Shown here: one piece after another, positions 21,638 to 32,344 of the stretch
How positions within the stretch are numbered: the first letter of the stretch is position 1
Layout of the letters: every line of letters begins with the position of its first letter
Assembly: GCA_944548615.1 (NCBI GenBank)
Contig: OX155952.1
Coordinates: forward strand, 31,149,458-31,213,457
Length of the DNA stretch: 64,000 bases
Source: Micropterix aruncella
Taxonomy: Eukaryota > Arthropoda > Insecta > Lepidoptera > Micropterigidae
Direction of reading: 5' to 3'
The notes under the pieces: model-generated
What the model was told of the DNA's origin: nothing
What the model saw: only the letters and a program-made list of their open reading frames with translations
Databases searched by the model: none
Program-made: the position numbers and the translations under genes

Positions 21638-21870
21638 ATGCGAGTAAGGCACTACTTGATATTATGGGAAAAGTTGTATAATAAGTTGTCAAATATTAAG
21701 TCCACTGAAGCCATCAGATTTGTGAAACTACCGGCTACACAATTTGAAGAAATTTTAAGATTAGTAACTGCTTTTATAAAAAAAAAGACACTATTCTATC
21801 ACAAAGTGTCACTGCAAAGAAAGGATTGGTAGTTACTTTAAGATTTCAGTTCCTTGATATTATATTATAT
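21638..21870 (+). pseudogene. PIF/Harbinger transposase N-terminal fragment
   Basis: The frame reads EAIRFVKLPATQFEEILRLV then TAFIKKKTLFYHKVSLQRKD. With a one-base shift near 21825 it continues LVVTLRF. This order (RxxxFxxLxxLVxPxIxKxxT ... ERLxVTLRFLATG) is the N-terminal signature of PIF/Harbinger transposases. The catalytic DDE part is absent: after 21870 the sequence is unrelated. It may be a relic of an element inserted in the large element, or part of that element's own lost transposase. Confidence 0.6.
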
Positions 21871-21923
21871 ATAACATAGAGATTGTAAGATACGGCGTGG
21901 ACCTACAATCTCTACATAAGGTT

Positions 21924-22382
21924 TAACAACAACTCTTGTCCTTATATTTTCAGGGGAGCTTCTGTCTATCAAACAAAATGTAAAAATCGTTTTTTATTGT
22001 AGTTTTTTTTTATGAAAAAACATTTTTTTGAATGTTAGGAGATTGTATTGTACAGTAGAATATTATACATAAAAAATAACTTAAATTCATCAACAACTTT
22101 TTTGATTTAGACCTATGTTACTGAGAAAAAAAACCTGAATATTCGAATGTTGAATATAAAAAAATATTTTACAAGGTAACCAAGACTTAAATCCAAAAAA
22201 GTTGTAAATGATTTTCCACTCAGTTTTTAATGTGAAATATTCTACTGTACAATAAAATTTCCTAATATACAAAAACATGTTTTTTTCAGAAAAAAGCCAA
22301 AATTAAAAAAAAAGCAATTTCCTTGTTTAATTTGATGTACAGAAGCTCCCCTGAAAATAATAAGGATAAGTTTTGTTAGGCC
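21924..22382. repeat. Fold-back element, about 460 bp, 170-bp arms
   Basis: Left arm 'cttatattttcaggggagct' and 'tctgtctatcaaacaaaatg' pairs with 'gatgtacagaagctcccctg' and 'aaaataataaggataag' on the right, followed inward by 'ggagattgtattgtacagta' with 'tactgtacaataaaatttcc' and 'caacttttttgattt' with 'aaatccaaaaaagttg'. The centre is near 22150. No coding content. Confidence 0.85.
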
Positions 22383-22699
22383 TAATATACATAGGTATTA
22401 TTGTAAATAAACTGTGTAATGTTTTATGTGTTCAATAAATAAATATGAATTAAACTGAGTTTGTCTATTCTGAAATCGTGCAGTATAGTTATTTAAACTA
22501 TATATTTATAATTTATTATTAACGTATAACGCGTAAAATTAAATTAACAGTAGGGAATTTTGCTCTTTATACATAAAAAAATCAAAACGAGTTTTATATG
22601 GCCACTTTATATTTAAAAAAAAATTAAATGTTGTTATATCCTAACAGACAAGCCACATATCCTGCAATAAAAAGGACTCAAGCCACTAAAATGTCTATT
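22383..22699. other. AT-rich, no gene recognised
   Basis: Nothing interpretable. Confidence 0.4.
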
Positions 22700-22862
22700 T
22701 ATCTATTTTGGTGTAGATTCATCACTTTTACTTGAACTAGTGGAGAATTTTCCCTATCGTTTACTGAATCGTCAGAGCCAATATCCGAACCTGAACCATA
22801 CCGTCTATTTCGTTATAAGTCACCTGTTTTCGCTTTAATGATATTCGATCACCTGTCGCCAT
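22700..22862 (-). pseudogene. Possible N-terminus of a transposase-like protein
   Basis: Minus-strand ATG at 22862 gives MATGDRISLKRKQVTYNEID. A one-base shift then gives GSGSDIGSDDSVNDRENSP. A basic start followed by an acidic Ser/Asp stretch is common at the N-terminus of DDE transposases such as piggyBac or PIF types, but there is no diagnostic motif. If real, it could be the first exon of the gene whose last exon is 19973-20185. Unsupported beyond this. Confidence 0.25.
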
Positions 22863-23499
22863 GTTGACTGTTGTGGCTTATGATATTCTTGTTTTTTAAA
22901 AAATCCACTGGTTTGCAAGCCAGCAACAAGTTATTTATAGCTTGGTGAGGACATCTGTCGCGCAATAGCCGTACAACGGGGATATTGGTTTGAAACCTTC
23001 TTTACAGATGCCATTTCACTAAAATCGTGAAAATTCAAAAATTGTGTAGATCCGTTATTGCCCCGACCTCTTCAATTATTTGTGGTGACGATGAAACATG
23101 CAAGGTTTCCTAGGTGTGTTGCGACTATACAAATAAGCTGGACGCTGTACACTCACTAAATAAAATATCCGCCCTATCATACCTATTTAATAGACTTTAG
23201 TAAATACTGTCGATACTTTATATTGACATCATTTATAATCACAATTATATATATTTTTTAAAATTAAAATTCAAATTTGTATATCAAAACTATATAGTTT
23301 ATTTTATTTACAAAGCCGTCCTAATTAGGCCCCGCCTATACTACGGTAGGCTTATTGTAAATGTATTTAGTGTAGATTACTTGTTTTACGGCATGATTTT
23401 TTTATATACATAGTGTCTAATGAATAAGAGTAATATATTTTATTTAGTAAATCATGTGTAGGTACATAATAATATAACAGTATGTGATAAAATAATATT

Positions 23500-23635
23500 T
23501 AAATATACATACATATAATAGATAATATATACATACATATATAGATATACACATATACATACACATATACATACATATACGCATATACTTTATAGATAGA
23601 TATTTAATATAGATAGATATTTAAAATGAAACTTC
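23500..23635. repeat. AT/AC microsatellite-like tract
   Basis: Degenerate (atacat)n and (tata)n repeats, probably extending the 3' tail of the adjoining minus-strand LINE piece. Confidence 0.6.
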
Positions 23636-23712
23636 GTCATTTATTTTATTATATATCTTATTAGTGTCTCCGTTTCTTGTCGACCCATAGTCAAAAGTGA
23701 CTTTGTTGGGTT
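23636..23712 (-). mobile_element. C-terminal tip of the LINE also seen at 53150-53654
   Basis: Minus-strand frame TKSLLTMGRQETETLIRYII ends in a stop. The same peptide (TKSLLTMGRQETETLITYIL) closes the LINE frame at 53654. At DNA level 'gtctccgtttcttgtcgacc' and 'catagtcaaaagtgact' are identical in the two places. Only about 75 bp are retained here. Confidence 0.8.
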
Positions 23713-24089
23713 GTATAATACATAGGTTAATAGACTTATCGATCATCCGAGTAATCGATTTACGTCCCGACTGCCGTGACCCTATCCGGCGACCGGCCAG
23801 CTTCGCAAATCAGTACATTGATGTAATTACGAGTGATTGCAATAAGTGCGCGCATCGTTGTCAACGGTCAAAAAGTAATGTTTATTCGGAAAAGACAGGT
23901 TCTTACTCGATTGTGAAAAGTGCATTTACACAAAATCTAGCGCATCGGAGGCAATACAAGGCCACTCAAGTTTAAATGGACGTTCAGGGACGGCTTCCAG
24001 GCATTGAAGTAAATATAATAATAATTATTATTATGTTATATAAAATAGTAACGTTGTCGGTGTCTCTCTCAATTTTGCAGCAATTTAAT

Positions 24090-24660
24090 ATATGCAGTAT
24101 AGGAACCTCTCCTAGATTGTTGATTTTTTAAAGTCACCCGTATATATTTAATACGCTGATTTCGAATCTGCAATAATATTTATTCGGATTCAATAAATAA
24201 GCGAGATATAGGCACTTCTAAAGTGTTAAAATCATACATATTGGTAGGTTGTTAGTTTTTATCCTAATACCTATATGGCGGAAGCGATTAGATTAGTTGT
24301 TTTAAAAAAGAATAAATTTTATTTTTGGTATTATTCTAGTTTAGGTACCTCTTCTAGTTTGTTGATTTTTCAATATCACCTGACTATATTCACCACGCTG
24401 ATTCCTAAATATATATATTTTTGAAATTAGTTTTTATGTTTTAACTTAACCTACTGTCATTTAGGTGTTGATGAATTGTTTAAAAAAAAACTAACTTAAA
24501 CTACCGAAATGTAGGTGTTTGACACTTCCTTAAATGCCTATATCTCGCTTATTTATTTAGTCCGAATAAATATTATTGCAGATTCGGAATTAACGTGGTG
24601 AATATAGTCGGGTGACGTTAAAAAATCAACAATGTAGAACTTGTTCCTATACTGCATATA
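24090..24660. repeat. Fold-back element, about 570 bp, 120-bp arms
   Basis: Left arm 'tatgcagtataggaacctct' to 'caataaataagcgagatata' pairs with 'tatatctcgcttatttattt' to 'gttcctatactgcata'. A third copy of the outer half ('gtacctcttctagtttgttg', 24343-24420) lies in the middle in left-arm orientation, so one arm has been duplicated. Confidence 0.85.
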
Positions 24661-25026
24661 CCAATACCTTTTTATTATTAGGCATTATTTGACTGGAGAA
24701 ATCCGACCAAATCTGGGAGTTAGGGGGTGAGGCTAGCCCGCCGTGCAGCTTGCTGCCCGGTCTCTCACTCTAACGGGCCGTGGCGTAGTTTGATAGCGGG
24801 TATGCATCGTCAAAATTCTGTACATTTCACTCTGGGGCGATTAGCGATAAAGTTCGTTGAAACGCCGTGGGGTGATAGGCTTGCCCATGTATAGTTCTCA
24901 GGACTATCGTAACTGAGCTCAGTGGCGTACAGCGCCAAAATGTCGTAATCAAAAAATAGCCGCCTGTCCTGTGGTAATAATACAGGTCATGATTTATTTA
25001 TAATGTTCTTTTTAATGTCATTTCAG
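24661..25026. other. GC-richer stretch, no gene recognised
   Basis: Moderately GC-rich ('gctagcccgccgtgcagctt', 'acgccgtggggtgatagg'). No frame or known repeat is recognised. Confidence 0.3.
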
Positions 25027-25280
25027 AAAATGGTTATTCTAATGTAGACGACCTGAAGGGCATCACTGGCTTTGAGCTAAAAACTGTTATACCGAACGTA
25101 TTGCATAGAAAAAAAATCTCAAAAGCATTAATTCCCTGGCTAATTTTACATCAGCAAGAAATCGACGAAGAAATGCCACTGACTGCGGGTCTTCATCCTT
25201 CTCAAATCAGCACAATAATAATCCCAGGAAAGATTTTATACTTAAGTGTTGTAGTTTTTGGATTAATATATATTTCATGA
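25027..25280 (+). CDS. Unrecognised exon-like frame at inner edge of right arm
   Basis: After acceptor 'aatgtcatttcag' the frame starting with two spare bases is open for 83 codons to TGA at 25278. It contains NVDDLKGITGFELKTVIPNV, then HRKKISKALI and EIDEEMPLTAGL. The LxxIT..ELKxxIPxxxxRxK pattern is loosely like the last helices of SAM-type domains of uncharacterised insect proteins; this is weak. It ends about 60 bp before the right arm begins, mirroring 19973-20185. A short ATG frame at 23976 ending in a GTAAAT donor could be an upstream exon, but its phase does not fit, so I do not join them. Confidence 0.35.
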
Positions 25281-25339
25281 TGAATATATTAACAGTTGTT
25301 TCATTTTGTTTTAATCCCAATGTATGTTTAATATGATAT

Positions 25340-27053
25340 GTAGAAACTCATCAAGAGAACAGTAATATTGTGTAAGTATTTGGTGGGTTGCAGAATACGT
25401 TTAGTGGGTACTTTCATAACTCTTTCCTTATTTATTTGCAGGAAGGACATTCGAGTGAGTTTCTCCCTTGGAATATCTAAATTATCATCTTGTAACTGAA
25501 AAAATGGAAGGTAATAGTTTCTCTCATATTTACTTTCATTTTTAGGTGGTAATTTCAAAAGTATTTGGAAGGCCCGACCCGTCGAATTATACATGCACAT
25601 TGCACCTGCAACAGAGAGGAAAACCGAAGGGTAATAAATTTCCTGCGGTAGTTACTTTCTGAGGTGGTAATTCTAAATATTTGAAAGGCTTGTCCATTCG
25701 AACAGTTATTCATTGCAGTTGAAGGTTAGAATCAGGAATATTTTTGTTGCAAATGAATAATTCTGATGTTCACATGGATTACCTTCAAAATATTTAGGCT
25801 TATGGCCAACAATAGAACGTAATTACAGCAGGAATACCTTCCGTTTTTTCTTTCTGTATCAGATGGCGAATCCGGATTTTCTGATAAACAAATCCTCCCA
25901 AATATATGAAATTACTACCTAAAATAGAAGGTAATTATGGCAGCAAAAACTTACCGTCTGCTTTTTCCTTTCTGCCGCGAGAGAATAATTAAGATATTCG
26001 AAAGGAGTTATCACCTACAACAGGATGTAAAAACGGGAGGAAATTTTTTCCTACTGGAATTACCTTCTGCTTAGAAGGAATATCCTCGAATCGCCTTCCT
26101 AAATTGGGAGGAAAAGGCACAGATTTTCCTTCTGATACTAGGTGGGTATCAGAAGGAAATTCTGTATATATTGGAAGGTAAAACTAAAACAGTCAACTGA
26201 AATGGAAGACTATTCCTACTAAATGCACCTTCTCTTACGGTAGGAAATTTTAAAATTTAGACGGAAAATATGCGATTAACCTTCGCGTTTAGAAGGCAGA
26301 ACTAGGTAGGTATCAGAAGGAAATTCTGTACAAATTGGAAGGTAAAACTAAAACAGTCAACTGAAATGGAAGACTATTCCTACTATATGCACCTTCTCTT
26401 ACGGTAGGATATTTTAAATTTTAGAAGGAAAATATGCGATTAACCTTCGTATTTAGAAGGCAGAATATTACACATTCCGTCCATATTAGAAGGTTTTTTT
26501 GGGATTTGGGAAGATTAACCTTCCGCAACAAAAGGTCCTAAAATGCTTCGGACGGAATATCCACCTATAAACAGAAGGTCCATGTTCAAATATTCCATAA
26601 TTGCCTTCCATTTAGATAGGAATTAGAAGTAAAAGTGGTAGGAAAATGCAATTCCATCCAAATATATCATCTTTGTTGGTAGGATTTTTTGGAGGGTAAT
26701 ATGCCAAATAAGAAGGAATTAGAGGATATTACTTCTGCAAATTTTCCTTCCTTTTTGACAGTTCAGAAGGAAATATGGAAAGCAAAGTTACCTTCCGAAT
26801 TTTACCTTCCTTTTTGACTCAGAAGGATATTGAGGAAGGAAATAATTTTGATAGGAAATAGGAAATCGGAAGATTAATTTGTATACGTATAACCTTTCGA
26901 AATGGAAGGTAAAGTTGGACGGAAAATATTTGGAAGGTAATTTTGGATGGAAAAAAAAGTTCAAAATATCCATTTAAATTAGATGGAAATTTTCCTTCTG
27001 AGTCAAAAGGGACGTATCTATCTTCCAATTTCAGAAGATTATTTCTCTCAGTG
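25340..27053. repeat. Right arm of the 9.2-kb element
   Basis: Dense in ccttcc / ggaagg words ('aaggaaatatggaaagcaaa', 'ttaccttccgaattttacct'), ending ATTTCTCTCAGTG. It includes an exact tandem duplication at 26137-26464. Minus-strand ORFs here (for example 26788-27058) are rich in Phe/Pro/Ser because of the word content and are not genes. Confidence 0.8.
26137..26464 (+). repeat. 164-bp tandem duplication in the right arm
   Basis: Units start 'actaggtgggtatcagaagg' (26137) and 'actaggtaggtatcagaagg' (26301) and differ at only a handful of bases ('cgcgtttagaagg' against 'cgtatttagaagg'). The high identity shows a recent event. Confidence 0.9.
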
Positions 27054-27055
27054 TA

Positions 27056-27165
27056 CACAGGTCTAGTCTAGTTTTTTTGGTCTTTATCTAGCTTGCACAG
27101 TTCTAGTCTAGTTATTTTTAGTCTTTGTCTAGCTTGCACAGGTCTATTGAACCTTCAAACTTTGT
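27056..27165 (+). repeat. Short tandem repeat at the insertion site of the 9.2-kb element
   Basis: 'ggtctttatctagcttgcac' and 'agtctttgtctagcttgcac' with 'gttctagtctagtt' between. The left flank of the element (17806-17825, 'tgtctttgtctagcttcta') is another unit, so the element inserted within a pre-existing array of this 58-bp unit. Confidence 0.75.
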
Positions 27166-28364
27166 ATCTGTATATATAAAAATTGAATCACATGACCTCT
27201 TGCAAGGTCAGATACATTGACTGGCCTAAAACGCTTTGCATTCGGAGCAGGTATAATAAATGGACCTTCCTCGGGGGTATTGCAGGTGAAGGTTTGCAGT
27301 TGGCACCCGCGCCTAGGTAGGTAAAGATACCAAGAGGTGCCAATGACCTGCCTGCCATACCTACAAAAATAACCATTTGATTAAAAAACGATTAGGTATT
27401 CTGGTTTAATATGTATAACTATTGCTTGATCAATTAATTTAGTATCGGAAAACACGCGTAGGCAGTATCTATTTATACCACGATGTTTGTTTATCTGCCT
27501 ATATGGAGAAAAATAATTTTAGCAATCGTAATGGTGGAACGGAAATTGCTATACTAATTGTGTTGCACTCTTAAATCAATATGTTTTGCAATGTTTACGT
27601 AAACAAGTAAATATTTTTAAAAGAATGGCAAAAACGCTGCTGTTACAGAAAGCGAACTATTGTAGTTATCTTTATTACGGTTTTTTTAATGAAATATTTG
27701 TGGATTCTGACGATGGAAATACCTCCATGGATCATCCATCCATTTGATGAAATGGAAGTAGCGAATGTGGTATTACAAGAGGGACTACTCGAGTTTAGCA
27801 CCAATGAGCTGAAGGTTAAATTAAAAAAAAACTAACAAACATTTTGGCCGCAGGCCGAGTAATATCCGAAAAATATCCTGGGCTGTGGGAAGTTGCGAGA
27901 AAACTTTTGATAGCGTTTCCCTAGTCATACCTTGTCGAAAAAAGTTCTAGTGTCGTTACAAACCAATTAACAAAAAAAAAGGAGCAGATTAAACATCACA
28001 GAACAGGGAGATTTGCGGTTATTCCTTACAAAATTGAAGTCATATATTGATAATTTGCTGTCAATCCATCAAGTACATCCCTGCCATTAAAATTAGGACA
28101 TTTTTTTAAATTGTTGATTTGCATTGTTAAAGATACGGTACGTTAGAAATGTTACACAAGAAAATATACTATTTTTCTTTTTATTTTTACCACTTTTTAA
28201 CCACTTAACCCCGAATTTAGGGTTGGAACTCGCGACGCAAATTCCCGTCGTAAGATCTTCACATTTGTTTACGAGTTTTAGGAATATGGTAAGATATGTA
28301 GCAGCAGGGGGTCCACCTATTAAACCAGTAAAATTTTGAAAGTGGTCTACGAGAAAACAATGTT
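27166..28364. other. No gene recognised
   Basis: Ordinary intronic AT-rich sequence. Short ORFs at 27188-27376 and 28124-28339 carry no recognisable domain. Confidence 0.4.
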
Positions 28365-28640
28365 TAGGAACCTCTGATCAATCAGACCTTTCATTTGACA
28401 CTATACACGATATGTTTATGTTAATTTATTGACATTTGGACATTTCGACAACTACTCACTTGATATTTGGACAGTTAAGCTAACACTATGCAACTCAGGA
28501 TGACACAACGATTCTAACAATACCACACACTTCTAAATCGGTTCAAGCGTCTAGAGTTGTGTTGGAATAAAGAAACGGTAAACATACATAGATGAACCCT
28601 GAACACATTACACTCCTTTTTTGTTGGGCAGTCGTGTGAA
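28365..28640 (-). repeat. Dispersed repeat family C, copy 3 (inverted)
   Basis: Reverse complement of the family: 'gatcaatcagacctttcatt', 'ctaaatcggttcaagcgtct', 'catagatgaaccctgaacac' and 'actccttttttgttgggca'. Almost collinear with 52437-52700. Confidence 0.85.
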
Positions 28641-28884
28641 AAGCCAAGTATCAAGTTTTCGATTAAACGTAACGCGTAATGTTAAAAAGTAACACCATTC
28701 CACTGAATTCCATTTTATTGTAATATGGAAATGCCAGTATTAATAATGCCACTGCAGGGCGAAATAATATCATCATCAGTCCAGAAAGACGGTTGTATCG
28801 TACGTCGAAATGCAACGGATAGTCCAGACTTGCATAATGGTCGATAATCAAGACTCATTCAATCGATAAGGACACGGCTACATT

Positions 28885-29075
28885 CTAGCATTGGGGGCTG
28901 TTAATTACTACGAACCCGCGACTACAGGGAGTTATAACGACATCAGGCCATTCTGTCTCCCATGGATTGAACGTAAAGATTTTGTTGCTAACATGATCCA
29001 CAGCCAAACTCTCCGTAAGAGTCCAACTCCTTACTACGAGGCACTGGAAAGTGCCACCCAGCGGTTTTACATTGC
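28885..29075 (+). repeat. Family D fragment, copy 3
   Basis: 'ctacgaacccgcgactacag' and 'ggagttataacgacatcagg' then 'ccattctgtctcccatgg' match the section at 8630-8720, diverged. A short ORF on each strand here is incidental. Confidence 0.5.
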
Positions 29076-29769
29076 TACATTCTAGCAAGACAAGTGCTAC
29101 ATTCTAGCAAGACAACTGACAGCTTTTGGCGTTTTGGCAGTCAGATTGTTCCAGACATGCAGCGTGTAACCACCGCCAGAAACGAAAATTGCATCCCACG
29201 TAAATATTTGTTTCTCAGCGTATCTGCTTGTTCAATATTCATGAATAGTTTTTTTTAAGTTAACCCTCTTTTGTCATAGTGAGTTACTACTACACATTAC
29301 GAGTTATTTAAGCTTATTCTACCTATATTTTTTGACATCAAAGATCTGTAACTGAAGTCTTATTTTCTTTATTTTTAAGGGGAGAACTAAACGTAGGACG
29401 GCGTTTTTACAGTGATTTTCATGATTTTTTAACACATAAAGAATTTATATAATTCATTGATATTGTGAGGTCATTTTATACATAACATTATTATACATTT
29501 TATACATAGATAATTTAAGAATATTTTATGAAATTTTCAAAATTTTTCCTCTAAAATTAACGGAGATACCAGCTGACGCACATTGTTGGTCGCCATCCGA
29601 CTAAGCAGTTTGTGATGTTAGCTTTAAAATATTGCCCGCAGGCAGTAAGCTCGCATTTTCGTAAGAATAAAGCGTTTTATTATTATTATTACATCTTGGA
29701 GGTCGCAATTTTCATCTGAATTCAGTTGCACAAAGAATTAACTTTTTTATATGTGTCTCTTCTATGGGA
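29076..29769. other. No gene; LINE-tail-like end at 29660-29690
   Basis: 'gaataaagcgttttattatt' followed by (att)n at 29664-29690 looks like the 3' end of a plus-strand retroelement. No coding remnant was recognised upstream. A 12-bp word 'acattctagcaagaca' is duplicated at 29080-29113. Confidence 0.4.
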
Positions 29770-30430
29770 GCTAAGGGCCCTGTTGCAGTTGGTCACTAAG
29801 ACCCATATGTTCAGGGTCGGTCAAACTCACGGGTTCAAAAACACTTATCCGGCGGCCTCCACGTATGAAGTGCAAGCCCGGGTAGGACTCTGGCCTGCGG
29901 GTCAGTTTCCCCCGGGAGTAAATCTTCTGGCGCTTCTGGACGGTTTGCGCGCCGTGCGGCGTCAGTCAATCGATTGTGCATTCTGACTGACAGTCAGGGG
30001 AGTCTGGAAACGAGCAAGGGTAGTTGTTCACCTTACGGCAACTGCTCTTGAAACGACCAATTGGCTACCCGATTTTAGGTAAAAGCCGGATAAAGAACGC
30101 CGTGGTCCGCGATAGATTCGGTAGACACTGTTTCACCGCTACTTAAGGGTGAGGACCGCGCAAGCGACCTCGAACCCGTAACCAGTCGGGAGACCGGAAT
30201 AATCTGGTTGAAACTGGTAGTAAAGGGGCGAGTGTCGGCTCGCTGGGTGATTAACCTTAACCTGGTTGGTTATCTCTCATAAAGGCGTTGGTCTCACAGG
30301 CGTGTAGCGTAACTAGACGGTGGACTGTTTCATCCTAAGTCTTCTGCACTCACCTCGCGGGAGACAGAACGATCACTATCGTTAAAGCTACCTGAAGTGA
30401 CGGGTTCCCCCGTTGTAATCGACAGCTCTA
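29770..30430 (-). repeat. GC-rich dispersed repeat family D, copy 4 (inverted)
   Basis: Collinear with the reverse complement of 7620-8260: 'aagcccgggtaggactctgg', 'gcggcgtcagtcaatcgatt', 'ggtccgcgatagattcggta', 'cgtaaccagtcgggagaccg' and 'taagtcttctgcactcacct'. Together with 7620-8275 it defines a family about 650 bp long. Confidence 0.8.
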
Positions 30431-31322
30431 GTTGTCCCTTCTATGTAATCATCACTTTCCTCAACAAAAAAGACGTATTTTTTAGAGGTGTGTGAACATA
30501 AAGCATAATTGTTTTCTCGTAGACCACTTTCAAAATTACAATATAAAATACTTTGAACAACGATATTGTTTAGGATTTAGGTTCAAATAGAGCGTATTAC
30601 TATAAAGAAACTATATGCCGAATTTAAAAATGATTGATTAAACGCTTTTGTAAGCTAGACAAATTCGAAAAAAGTCGTTTCGAGAAAAATTTAAAACGCG
30701 TTTTACGTTGTCTACTACTGCGAGCAGAAGTACCATGCTCTTTTTTCGTATACGTAGAAATTTTGTATAAACTTAAAACGCACGCTTTGAAGGTCGGTTC
30801 TAAACTTAATTTAAAAGTTATGCTTCGTACATGAATCACTACCTGCTCGACCGCTCCGTATTACAAGCCGCACGCTCCGACTCACTTAATCGCTTATAAC
30901 TTTTGAACGAATTGGAGTTTTACAAGCGATTTATGAAGAAAAAAAATATTTTTGAGGCCTTTGCACCTATTTCCTGCCTTAAATCCTTGTGGCTGGGAAT
31001 TTTCAAAACGCTCTCGTGTCGTACCTACGACAGTTCGTCTTCTGCGACCTTTTCGGCAGCACAAGGTATGGCAGTAATTAAGGATGACGTCGATAGGGGG
31101 GGGGGGGGGGGGGCAGAATCGATTCACGTCTGCGGGCGTCACGTCACTCCCTCACTATGAAAGCGATAAAACGGTGAAATTGTGAACTCACGGCCGCCTG
31201 GCCGAGAGTCTGCAGCGAGATTTATGACCCATTAGATGAGAATCTGCCCGAGCGCGTCATATACGCTCAGAAACACGTCTTATAACTGGGGTTATCTATA
31301 CGACTAGCTATGTACATATATT
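30431..31322. other. No gene recognised
   Basis: Overlapping ORFs on both strands (30624-30839, 30894-31160) contain no known domain. A 19-base G-run lies at about 31096-31114. Confidence 0.4.
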
Positions 31323-32344
31323 ATACAGGTTGAGTTTTAATTAACCGGCATCCTTGAAGTGGGTGAATCCGTACGAGGAAATAAGAAAGTTTTGGTAAAA
31401 AAAATGTGGAAAAATTAAAAAATATCCTATACCTACTCGTATATATAGGGTAGGTGGAGGCAAGGCCCTGTAATTTTCGGTTTTTTGAAAATTGTGGAGA
31501 ATTAGAGATAGATTTTCTTTCAATTTTATATTGGAGTGTTAGATTAGGGTCTTACCTATAACCCCTGAAAATATCAGGCATGTTCAATCATCAGTTGCAG
31601 AGAAATCTAAAGCCAAAGCCACGCACTTTCACCATTTCACACTTTCAACATGGCGTCGTCTCCAACTATGTAAGCAAATGATATCGAGGAACTTGACACT
31701 CGAATGTTAAGCTAAACCAGGCAGTTCATCACCGTAAGTTCAATTGCGAAAATAGCTTAAACCGTTTTGGAAAAACTTAGCTTGGAAGGACAAGAAATAT
31801 TACATCGAAACACGAAAAATTAGACTTACCGCATTTTCCAGGCTCACGTGCGACCGAACTTCTTGAGGATTGGTGTGGAACTGAAAGTTGTTGAGACGGG
31901 TCAGCCACCTGGCGGCTATCGAAATAATTACAAAAATTCCCTCTGAAAACCCCCGCGTGGATTTGCCCCGTGCGGGGCGTTACCCCCACAACTACCCTAT
32001 TTATTTTAAATTTGAATTATTATTTTTTATATTTTTGTAAATTTAAAACATTTTAATTTGTGGATTAGATTTTGAGAAGCGTTGAGCGCGCTGCGCCATG
32101 CGGTAGTTGAAATATCGCGAATAAACAATACTCGCGATATATTACCTACTGCTAGATGAAGCAACGCGCTAACGCTATTTATACTATTAAGCAATTTATT
32201 TTTTCAATTAAAGAAAAAAAAATGATCGTCGAAATAAATATTTTTTTCGTTGTTTTTCCCTCATTTTTTACCAAAAGTTACTTATTTGCTCGTACTGATT
32301 CGCCCACTTCAAGGATGCCGGAGAATTAAAACTCACCTGTGTAT
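31323..32344. mobile_element. Complete family B element with terminal inverted repeats, about 1.0 kb
   Basis: The left end 'acaggttgagttttaattaa' and 'ccggcatccttgaagtggg' is the reverse complement of the right end 'cccacttcaaggatgccgg' and 'agaattaaaactcacctgt'. Inverted repeats extend about 75 bp to 'ctcgtac'/'gtacgag'. The right half contains the family palindrome (32082-32170: 'gttgagcgcgctgcgccat' ... 'gcaacgcgct'). The internal GC-rich block 31860-31990 has no recognisable coding region. The 3440 and 9945 copies keep only the right half. Superfamily unknown; non-autonomous. Confidence 0.8.

Larger units (their letters stand above)
17828..27053. mobile_element. 9.2-kb element with long satellite-like arms, unknown superfamily
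   Basis: Both ends carry the inverted 13-mer CACTGAGAGAAAT (17828-17840; reverse complement 27041-27053), each flanked by TA (17826-17827 and 27054-27055). From each end inward, 1.7-2.1 kb is packed with short degenerate words of the type CCTTCC, CCTTCTAAA and their complements, which stop near 19960 and restart near 25340. The 5.4-kb centre is different: two exon-like frames close to the arms (19973-20185 minus, 25027-25280 plus), a PIF/Harbinger fragment and nested inverted repeats. TA duplication fits Tc1/mariner or ISL2EU-type elements, but no matching transposase is seen. The two arms are alike in style but not alignable base by base. Confidence 0.75.

Noticed and set aside
26788..27058. 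Phe/Pro-rich minus-strand ORFs in the right arm
   Set aside because: They follow from the ccttcc/ggaagg word content; overlapping frames are equally open and neither is conserved in the other arm.
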